Assembly (NCBI GenBank): GCA_044337585.1
Contig: JBIINH010000036.1
Coordinates: 1-15,744 of the forward strand
Reading direction: 5' to 3'
Length of the DNA: 15,744 nucleotides
From: CAYSBE01 sp044337585
Lineage (GTDB): Bacteria; Bacteroidota; Bacteroidia; UKL13-3
A model generated the notes under the pieces. It did not search any database and was not told the DNA's origin. It saw nothing but the letters and a program-made list of their open reading frames with translations. Both the position numbers and the translations under genes were made by a program. Shown in pieces: positions 1 to 6,161 of this stretch. Positions within the stretch are counted from its first letter, which is position 1. Every line of letters begins with the position of its first letter.

Positions 1-1417
1 TTTCAATCACTTCACTTACATTCATTTCAAACAGGAGCTGATTGTCTCTGTCATTAGCAATCATGCCCCGTTCAACCAATGTTTTTTTATAAATAGAATT
101 GGGCTCAAAATATCGGGTAATGAAATACGATATTGCTGAAACAATCATTAGAGGAACAAACAACGTGTAGCCTCCTGTGACTTCCGCTATTAAGAAAACC
201 CCGGTTAATGGTGCATGCAACACACCACTAATGACACCACCCATTGCAACAGCAACAAAATTTGTCGTGTTTAATTCTATCCACCCCAGGTGATTCATCA
301 CTTGGGCAAATACAAATCCAAGCAATGCACCAGTAAATAACGATGGACCAAAGATTCCTCCATTTCCGCCCGAACCAAGTGTAATGGCTGAAGCAATCAC
401 TTTCAGAAAAATGATGATACCAGCAAATGCAATCAGAAACCAGGGATTGGATGCATACTGATAAAACAAACTTCTTTCAAGCAATGCCTCATAGTTGCCT
501 TGCATCAAGCTATTGATAATTCCGTAACCTTCTCCATATAATGGTGGAAAAATAAACAAGAGCAACCCGATGGCGAGCCCGCCAATAATCGCTTTATGAT
601 AGGGTTGTTTGCGTTTATTTAAAAAATGTTCTATCCCGAGTGAGGTTGTAATCATGTATGGAGATATCAAGCCACATAGTACACCGAGCAATACATATAG
701 CGGAATGGCATACATATCCCAATCGGTTGGTGTAATTAAAAATTCATGTTGCGAGTGAAATATTCTGGCCACTACCGAGCCCGTAGCTGATGAAATGAGC
801 AAAGGAATAAATGCAGGGATGGTTGCTTCCGATAAGATAACTTCAAACGCAAAGATAACGCCCGCAATAGGGCTGTTGAATACCGCGGCAATACCTGCTG
901 CTACACCACTTGCAAGCAACAAGGTGCGGTGTTGTTTTCCCATCAGTAAATCTTTTGCCGTATTGCTTCCTATGGCAGCTCCTGTTACGGCAATAGGTGC
1001 TTCTAACCCAACCGAACCTCCTAAGCCAACCGTTACCGCAGAAGAAACCACATGCGAAAATGTATTGTGTTTTTCAACATTGGAATTGTTGCGCGAAATA
1101 CTGTAAATGATACTGCTTAGACCTTTATAAAACTTATGCTTTTTAAGAATAATGCGAATGAAAAATACACTTAACACAATTCCCGCCAAAGGAGTAATCA
1201 GGTACAGGTAATTTTCATATTGAATATTAAATCCACTGTCGAGCAAATATTTTATACCTGATACAAAATACTTGAGCACCACGGATGCCAAGCCGGCAAG
1301 CAAGCCTACCCAAATAGACGCGATGATGATAAAATGACGGTCGTTAATATAACGTTGGCGATGACGTGCAAATCGATTAATCAGAATTTTGATATGGATG
1401 CGAAGTGCTTTTAGCAT
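1..1417 (-). CDS. ClC-family chloride channel/transporter, C-terminus cut by window edge
   Basis: An open frame of 472 codons reads from the ATG at 1417 to the left edge with no stop, so the C-terminus is missing. It is a polytopic inner-membrane protein that would move chloride or another halide. ClC signatures visible are: GLEAP (137-141) carrying the gating glutamate Glu139, as in the family GxEGP loop; FNSPIAG (180-186); the GxFxP element GGIFGPSLF (353-361); and Tyr443 in PNSIYKK, matching the central tyrosine of E. coli ClC. Aligned by eye, the internal proton glutamate (Glu203 of E. coli ClC) is Val193, while the preceding Glu192 is kept, and the GSGIP loop is not recognisable near residues 99-104. 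Both point away from a standard proton-coupled exchanger. The last residues (about 445-472) run toward where a cytoplasmic, possibly CBS-containing, tail would follow. The start lies 3 bp after the gldH stop, suggesting co-transcription. Family call firm; transport mode inferred. Confidence 0.93.
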   Translation of the reverse strand, partial: MLKALRIHIKILINRFARHRQRYINDRHFIIIASIWVGLLAGLASVVLKYFVSGIKYLLDSGFNIQYENYLYLITPLAGIVLSVFFIRIILKKHKFYKGLSSIIYSISRNNSNVEKHNTFSHVVSSAVTVGLGGSVGLEAPIAVTGAAIGSNTAKDLLMGKQHRTLLLASGVAAGIAAVFNSPIAGVIFAFEVILSEATIPAFIPLLISSATGSVVARIFHSQHEFLITPTDWDMYAIPLYVLLGVLCGLISPYMITTSLGIEHFLNKRKQPYHKAIIGGLAIGLLLFIFPPLYGEGYGIINSLMQGNYEALLERSLFYQYASNPWFLIAFAGIIIFLKVIASAITLGSGGNGGIFGPSLFTGALLGFVFAQVMNHLGWIELNTTNFVAVAMGGVISGVLHAPLTGVFLIAEVTGGYTLFVPLMIVSAISYFITRYFEPNSIYKKTLVERGMIANDRDNQLLFEMNVSEVIE

Positions 1418-1420
1418 GAT

Positions 1421-1897
1421 TTAACTTTCGGCAAACTCCACCCTCACACCTGTTGATTTTACATGTTGAAGTATGTCATCGCGCATATTTTGTTCTACTT
1501 CAAAACGGTAGAAACCCGGCTGCTTTATGCGGATGTTTTTATATACCGGAAATTGATAATCATATATATCTCCAAGTCCTGCGCCATTCCATTTCCCTGC
1601 TTCATTGGCAAGCCTAATTTCTACACGCCTTTGCTCTTTTTGCTGAGCCGGATTGGTACTATATACCCAAAGAAAAATATTATTGTATTTGTAATCTGTT
1701 GTGATTCGAATATTTACATATATATTATAAGCACGCTGGGTATCAGTAAGGTAAACGTCAAAAGCAGGTTTATTTTCAAAGTTCCATGCGTTGTTTTCAA
1801 TCGTTCTGTTTTCTTCAAACAACCTACCTTGATCGCATGACGAGAACACGATGGTTATTATAAAAAAACTGAAGGTATACAAAAAGCTATTGCGCAT
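1421..1897 (-). CDS. gldH: Gliding motility lipoprotein GldH
   Basis: This 158-residue lipoprotein resembles GldH, one of the proteins required for gliding in Flavobacterium johnsoniae and found widely in Bacteroidota together with the type IX secretion machinery. Residues 1-20 form a hydrophobic signal peptide ending FSS before Cys21, a somewhat loose lipobox (Phe rather than Leu/Val at -3). After acylation the chain would begin CDQGRLFEEN, typical of the family. The central part contains YNIYVNIRITTDYKYNNIFL (about 57-76), the conserved core of GldH, followed by beta-strand-rich sequence. Its ATG overlaps the ricT stop by one base (TAATG), which suggests translational coupling, and the ClC gene follows after 3 bp. 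GldH occurs in non-gliding members too, so its presence does not prove motility. Its exact biochemical role is not known. Confidence 0.9.
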   Translation of the reverse strand: MRNSFLYTFSFFIITIVFSSCDQGRLFEENRTIENNAWNFENKPAFDVYLTDTQRAYNIYVNIRITTDYKYNNIFLWVYSTNPAQQKEQRRVEIRLANEAGKWNGAGLGDIYDYQFPVYKNIRIKQPGFYRFEVEQNMRDDILQHVKSTGVRVEFAES

Positions 1898-3087
1898 TAC
1901 TTTTTATTGTTAGCAGCAGGACTTGGGTTGGGTCCGGGTTTTTTATTGCCTTGGGGTTTAGGATTATTGTTGCGATTTCGGTTGCGGTTTTTATTTGATG
2001 GTTTGCTTTTTTTCTTTCCGGTTCTTCCATCTAATCTGTCGAGTTCTCCTTCGCCCATATCGTTTACAAACTCGAGCTCCACTTCTTTTTTAATTTCTTT
2101 TTTGGCCTTTACCAACTCAGGCTTCTGCCCTTCCTCATTCATTTTCATATACTCCTTCACCTGTTCGGTTGAAAGCTCAAGCCAATCACCTCCAATTTCA
2201 AAAAGGGGAACAAACCACATCTTTCTTTTCAAGATATCATTTTTCATAAACTTGTAAGTCCCATTTGTAAATTCAAGTTTCAGGTTATCACCACCCGGAA
2301 ACTCTTTAAGTGCTTCTACATAGCTTTCCAGCTCAAAATTTAGACAGCATTTTAGCTTACCGCATTGCCCCGAAAGTTTTAACTGATTAATGGATAAATT
2401 TTGGTAACGGGCAGCACTGGTTTGTACTTGCTTTAAATCAGTAAGCCAAGTAGAGCAACAAAGTTCGCGACCACATGAACCAATAGCTCCCAATCGAGCT
2501 GCTTCTTGCCTGTAGCCAATTTGCCTCATTTCAATGCGCACTTTAAAGGCATCGGCCAATCTTTTTATAAGCTCCCTGAAATCAACCCGATCTTCAGCGG
2601 TGTAGTAAAATGTTGCTTTGCGTTTGTCGCCCTGATATTCCACATCACTCAGTTTCATACTTAGGTTAAGCTCCATGGCAATGCTTCTTGCACGATACAT
2701 GGTTGGCACTTCCTGTTCTTTGTTTTCTTTGTGGCGTGCTATATCTGCCTCGTTCGCTTTTCTGATAATTTTCTTAATCGAATCAGCATCTTCGGCTACT
2801 CCTGCTTTGCGCATTTGCAGTTTTACTAATTCCCCTTTCAGAGAAACTTTTCCGATATCGTACCCATTTTCCAACTCCACCACTACCAACTCTCCATTGG
2901 TGATATCGAGGTTATAAACGTTTTTGTAAAATTCTTTGCGTGTGCCTTTAAAACGTACTTCCACCACATTAAATGGTTTCATATATGCAGGCATTTCCAT
3001 CATGCCCAACCAATCGTAAGTATTTAATTTATTGCATCCGCCACTGCTACATCCGCCACTGCTACATCCTCCTGAACCACATCCCAT
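1897..3087 (-). CDS. ricT: RicT/YaaT-like PSP1-domain protein
   Basis: This 396-residue cytoplasmic protein belongs to the PSP1 C-terminal domain family, whose Bacillus member RicT (YaaT) works with RicA and RicF, binds FeS clusters and directs RNase Y-dependent mRNA processing. The PSP1 core spans about residues 40-265 and includes the diagnostic cysteine clusters GSCGRELCC (Cys205, 210, 211) and GQCGKLKCC (Cys242, 247, 248). Two regions flank it. The first 18 residues are a Gly/Ser/Cys repeat with Cys3, 8, 13 and 18 spaced exactly five apart, possibly a metal or cluster ligand set. Residues 357-396 are a Lys/Arg/Asn/Pro-rich disordered tail that could contact RNA. No RicA or RicF gene is in the window. 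The ATG at 3087 is chosen because it retains the Cys repeat. It lies 33 bp after the holB stop. The family is certain; function in Bacteroidota is inferred from Bacillus. Confidence 0.9.
   Translation of the reverse strand: MGCGSGGCSSGGCSSGGCNKLNTYDWLGMMEMPAYMKPFNVVEVRFKGTRKEFYKNVYNLDITNGELVVVELENGYDIGKVSLKGELVKLQMRKAGVAEDADSIKKIIRKANEADIARHKENKEQEVPTMYRARSIAMELNLSMKLSDVEYQGDKRKATFYYTAEDRVDFRELIKRLADAFKVRIEMRQIGYRQEAARLGAIGSCGRELCCSTWLTDLKQVQTSAARYQNLSINQLKLSGQCGKLKCCLNFELESYVEALKEFPGGDNLKLEFTNGTYKFMKNDILKRKMWFVPLFEIGGDWLELSTEQVKEYMKMNEEGQKPELVKAKKEIKKEVELEFVNDMGEGELDRLDGRTGKKKSKPSNKNRNRNRNNNPKPQGNKKPGPNPSPAANNKK
3035..3079 (-). repeat. 15-bp tandem repeat encoding Cys/Gly/Ser units in ricT
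   Basis: Three consecutive 15-bp units lie at 3035-3049, 3050-3064 and 3065-3079. The first two are identical and the third diverges in its inner bases while keeping the reading frame. Each encodes a five-residue unit with one cysteine, giving Cys3, 8, 13 and 18 of RicT. Copy number could vary by slippage without shifting frame. Confidence 0.85.
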
Positions 3088-3120
3088 ATAGTATTTTTTA
3101 ATTAATCTATTTATAATGAT

Positions 3121-4245
3121 TTAATTGGTTTGAGGTTTCCCCAAACGCCTGCTAATATAGAAAGAAAGATTTAAAAACGTAAGCCGCATGTCCCCGTTTC
3201 GTTCTATAGCATACAATGACTTATTCATTTCATCTACAATTTCTGAAATGTTTTGCTGGTGAAAAAACTGTGCAAACTTGAGCATAAATTGATGCTCTGC
3301 CTCACTTAATTTGATGGTTGACGTATCTGCATATAGGCTAAGCAATACCGCACGCATCATTTGCATGCTGTACATTACAAAGCTTTTAATAAACTCTTTT
3401 CCATAGGAAATAATTTCTTCAATCACTTCATTAATTGACTTTAACACGTTTGAGTAAACTACTCGCATCCACTTCACAAACAATTCGTGATAATTGCTGC
3501 GACCTGTTCCAGCCAATTCACGTGCCAATACCAAATTCCCTTCCGAAACCCTTGCAATCGGTGCAGCCATTTCGTGTGTTAATTCATGTTTGCTTACCAA
3601 CTCTGCAATGATATCCTCATCTTTCAACCTTGGTATTTTAAACAATTGTGTTCTCGATAATATCGTTGCAAGTATTTTGTCTGCATCTGCCGAAACCATG
3701 ATAATCAAGGTTCCAACAGGAGGTTCTTCAAGCAATTTAAGTAAAATATTGGCTTCGTATCCCATAAACTCAGGCAACCAAATAATCATGGTTTTGAATT
3801 TAGCTTCAAATGCTGTTAGTCCTAGTCTTTTGATGATGTCCCTGCACTCTGCTGCTGTAATATTCCCTTGTTTTTTCCCTTCTTCATCTAATGTAAGAAA
3901 CCAATTTAACTCGGAGAGGTAAATGTCATTCGACAATGCTCCTAACCATTCTTCATAAAAATCGGTAGAAATTTTTTGCTTCTCATTGATGATTACGGGA
4001 AACGAAAAATGTAAATCGGGGTGCTGCAATTTTTGAAACTTCACACAACTGGAGCAGCTGCCACACGAATCCGTATCAGTTGGGTGTAAACAATTGATGT
4101 ATTGTGCATAAGCAATTGCCAAAGGCAATGCGCCACTTCCTTCGGGGCCTAAAAATAATTGCGCGTGGCTAATGCGGCCAATTTTTACGGTTTGTATAAG
4201 GCTTTGCTTTGCCTTCTCTTGTCCTACTATTTCGCTGAAAAGCAT
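3121..4245 (-). CDS. holB: DNA polymerase III subunit delta'
   Basis: This 374-residue AAA+ protein is the delta' subunit of the clamp-loader complex, which opens the sliding clamp and loads it onto primed DNA. The opening VGQEKAKQSLIQTV and HAQLFLGPEGSGAL (28-40) match the family. The P-loop lacks the catalytic lysine (Ala39 in its place), as expected because delta' does not hydrolyse ATP. A zinc module follows with Cys52, 61, 64 and 67 (CGSCSSC). The Walker-B-like stretch MIIWLPEFM (153-161), the hallmark LLKLLEEPP (168-176) and a sensor-1 SRTQ (197-200, usually SRCQ) complete the N-terminal half. The C-terminal helical collar domain occupies about 215-365. It is the first gene of the left-hand minus-strand block, with ricT 33 bp downstream. 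Length is normal for the family. Confidence 0.92.
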   Translation of the reverse strand: MLFSEIVGQEKAKQSLIQTVKIGRISHAQLFLGPEGSGALPLAIAYAQYINCLHPTDTDSCGSCSSCVKFQKLQHPDLHFSFPVIINEKQKISTDFYEEWLGALSNDIYLSELNWFLTLDEEGKKQGNITAAECRDIIKRLGLTAFEAKFKTMIIWLPEFMGYEANILLKLLEEPPVGTLIIMVSADADKILATILSRTQLFKIPRLKDEDIIAELVSKHELTHEMAAPIARVSEGNLVLARELAGTGRSNYHELFVKWMRVVYSNVLKSINEVIEEIISYGKEFIKSFVMYSMQMMRAVLLSLYADTSTIKLSEAEHQFMLKFAQFFHQQNISEIVDEMNKSLYAIERNGDMRLTFLNLSFYISRRLGKPQTN

Positions 4246-4258
4246 GTGGCAAATTAAA

Positions 4259-4266
4259 CAAACTTA
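4259..4266 (-). promoter_or_regulatory. Possible -7 element upstream of holB
   Basis: On the minus strand this reads TAAGTTTG, an exact match to the Bacteroidota -7 consensus TAnnTTTG. It would start transcription only about 8 bases before the holB ATG. I do not see a clear TTG -33 element at the expected distance upstream, so this may be chance in AT-rich DNA. Confidence 0.22.
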
Positions 4267-4367
4267 TGAGGATTAGAGGGGTGATGTTGAAAAATAGCGA
4301 TTTTGGCTTTTTGGCTGATTATCAGTTTTTTTGATGTTTCTGCCCGTTATGATTAATTCATTTTGGC

Positions 4368-4390
4368 AATATGTATTTGGGCTATAGCCT
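4368..4390. repeat. Box copy 1 with palindromic core, upstream of holB
   Basis: This 23-bp segment matches 4450-4472 at 19 of 23 positions, with the same orientation and an 82-bp offset. It contains the perfect 10-bp palindrome GGCTATAGCC at 4380-4389. It lies in the 231-bp non-coding spacer between the oxidoreductase stop and the holB start. It could be a paired operator or part of a dispersed intergenic repeat; the sequence alone does not decide. Confidence 0.55.
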
Positions 4391-4449
4391 TGAATTTTCA
4401 GAAAAATCAATTAATGAATGGACTGACGTTAATTCCTATTTGAAGGCGT

Positions 4450-4472
4450 TATATATATTTTGGCTATAACCT
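4450..4472. repeat. Box copy 2, just after the oxidoreductase stop
   Basis: This is the second copy of the box at 4368-4390, differing at four positions. Its core, GGCTATAACC, is a one-base-off palindrome. Copy 2 ends 4 bp from the oxidoreductase stop codon. GTTATA (4449-4454) and TATAAC (4465-4470) could also form a weak 6-bp hairpin with an 11-base loop, but no T-run marks it as a terminator. Confidence 0.5.
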
Positions 4473-4476
4473 GGTA

Positions 4477-5907
4477 CTACGAACTCAACCCTGAAGCTGT
4501 TATAGTTGAGCGCTCTTGATAGTTATCGTAATCGGTATTAATATCCCAAAGATTATGGCCACTATTATTCACAATATTGTCTGCGGCTAAAATTCCCATC
4601 AGAATACTATGGTCCTGATTATTGTATTTAAACGCTCCATAGCGGCCAATAATGCTTAGCCCTTTGATGCTACTCAAATAATTTTCTATTGGTTTCAGCA
4701 CATCTTTATAATTGTTGCTGTATACCGGATAGCAGCGCTGAATTTTATATACAAACCCTTCGGTAATGTGACACCCATTATTTAATCCCGTTCGTATAAA
4801 TTCGTCTTTGCCCAACTTAATCAATTCCTCTTCACTCATCTTCCACATTGCATCGTGGTCATAGCACCAATATTCCATTGCTACAATTGACGTTTCTTTT
4901 CCATTTATTATTTCAGGCACATAATTTCTAAAGTTAGAAATGCGTCCGGTTTCTACATCAGTTGAATGCACGTATATCCAATTATCAGGAAACAAATCTT
5001 TTCCCTGAACATGAAGGTAAACCAATATTGTGTTTCGAAAAGTAAGTTTATTGGCAAAATCAACAATATGTTGTGGCACTCCTGGCAGTTGTTTTACCAT
5101 AACAGTAAATGGCATCGAAGATACCACATGTTCATAAGCTACAACCTCTCCATTCATCAGCTCGATACCAGTTGCCGTATCGCCATCTTTTAAAACTCGT
5201 TTCACAGGTGTGCTGCAATGCACCTTGCCACCATTGGCATTGATATAGTTTTGCATGCGTTCATATATCATACCTGTGCCACCTGTTGGATAAGCGAATT
5301 GGTCAACCAATGTTTTGTGTTTTTTGCCACCAATACCTAATGCATTTTTCATTGCTTCGCCTAAGGAAAATTTCTTGATACGCTGGGCTGCAAAATCTGC
5401 ATCCAGTTCATTGCATTTTATGCCCCATAATTTTTCAGTATATGTTTTAAAGAAAATTTCATACAGCTTATTGCCAAATCGGTTGGTCACCCAACTTTCA
5501 AAGGTTCCGGTTTGTTTGGTAGGAATTACTTTTTCTTTAAAATAACTTACCACACACATGGCTGAAGTGAATATTCCCAATTTACTTAATGCATCAAATG
5601 CCTTTACAGGATAGAAGTAAAATTTGTTCTTATAGAAAATTCGTGTTAGGCGATTTACCATACGGTAATCACGACCTGCCACTTCTAGCCAAAGTCTATT
5701 AACCCTGGTGTCATCGCTAAAAAAACGGTGCGGCCCTAAATCCACTTTTTGCCCCCACAAATCTAATGTCTTTGCCAAACCTCCTACCTGGGGCGCAGCT
5801 TCGTATAAGTGTACCTCTACTCCTGCCTTTACCAATTGATAGGCACAGGTAATGCCTGCTGGACCTGCTCCGATTACGGCTACTTTCTTCTGTTGTTTAT
5901 TCGTCAT
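4477..5907 (-). CDS. FAD-dependent oxidoreductase, protoporphyrinogen oxidase/UDP-galactopyranose mutase-like
   Basis: This 476-residue soluble flavoprotein has an N-terminal dinucleotide-binding fold: beta strand, GAGPAG (13-18), Glu36 for the ribose, and the GG motif at 42-43. GPHRFF (58-63) follows, typical of amine-oxidase-like enzymes of the HemY/UDP-galactopyranose mutase group. The stretch with RFGNKLYEIFFKTYTEKLWG (about 143-162) and the downstream AAQRI are characteristic of a subfamily often annotated only as NAD(P)/FAD-dependent oxidoreductase and found near polyprenyl-sugar glycosyltransferases. The C-terminal FAD contact appears as GLSIIGRYGAFKYNNQDHS. The substrate is unknown. 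Its divergent neighbour is a membrane glycosyltransferase, so I favour a role in envelope glycan or lipid-linked sugar metabolism over haem synthesis; no other haem gene is present. No signal peptide is seen. The ATG at 5907 places the Rossmann strand at the usual position. Confidence 0.83.
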   Translation of the reverse strand: MTNKQQKKVAVIGAGPAGITCAYQLVKAGVEVHLYEAAPQVGGLAKTLDLWGQKVDLGPHRFFSDDTRVNRLWLEVAGRDYRMVNRLTRIFYKNKFYFYPVKAFDALSKLGIFTSAMCVVSYFKEKVIPTKQTGTFESWVTNRFGNKLYEIFFKTYTEKLWGIKCNELDADFAAQRIKKFSLGEAMKNALGIGGKKHKTLVDQFAYPTGGTGMIYERMQNYINANGGKVHCSTPVKRVLKDGDTATGIELMNGEVVAYEHVVSSMPFTVMVKQLPGVPQHIVDFANKLTFRNTILVYLHVQGKDLFPDNWIYVHSTDVETGRISNFRNYVPEIINGKETSIVAMEYWCYDHDAMWKMSEEELIKLGKDEFIRTGLNNGCHITEGFVYKIQRCYPVYSNNYKDVLKPIENYLSSIKGLSIIGRYGAFKYNNQDHSILMGILAADNIVNNSGHNLWDINTDYDNYQERSTITASGLSS

Positions 5908-6161
5908 GATGAAGGATGCAAGGATAATGCAAAAAATTGCAACTTGAAAGCCTTACCGTTACTTGCAAACGTCTGAAAATGAAGCCTAAGTTTAAATATA
6001 TAATTAAATAATTGTTAGCTTAAGAACATTGATATGAAAGTGTAAACTGTAAATTCATCTGTTTTATAGGACACTTACATTGATTTATTCTGTTAAAATG
6101 GGTCCAAATAATTATTTTCAATGCTTTTTAGTTTTATTGCCTATTCATTTCCACTACCGAC
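5908..6161. other. Divergent intergenic region, presumed promoters for both flanking genes
   Basis: This 254-bp AT-rich spacer separates two divergent starts, so it must hold both promoters. I found no exact TAnnTTTG with a correctly spaced TTG on either strand; the nearest minus-strand candidate, TATCCTTG, has one mismatch and poor spacing. A short inverted pair (AAGTGT near 6038 and ACACTT near 6071) is too weak to call. No small gene or RNA is evident. Confidence 0.4.

Noticed and set aside
795..1106. A plus-strand open frame of about 100 codons
   Set aside because: It lies antisense to conserved ClC motifs, including the gating-glutamate loop, and is a reading-frame shadow with no recognisable features.
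1907..2257. A plus-strand Leu/Phe-rich open frame resembling a membrane protein
   Set aside because: It is the complement of the Lys/Asn/Pro-rich tail of RicT; the hydrophobic look comes from complementing lysine-rich codons.
3035..3079. Short tandem repeat considered as a CRISPR or minisatellite
   Set aside because: The units are only 15 bp, contiguous and in frame within ricT, so they are a protein repeat.
4246..4476. Possible small RNA or riboswitch upstream of holB
   Set aside because: Only a weak 6-bp hairpin and the two boxes are visible; there is no conserved aptamer-like arrangement and no terminator.
4477..5907. True protoporphyrinogen oxidase (HemG/HemY) assignment
   Set aside because: The fold is related, but the LYEIFFKTYTEKLWG-type signature and the glycosyltransferase neighbour match a different subgroup, and no haem genes are nearby.
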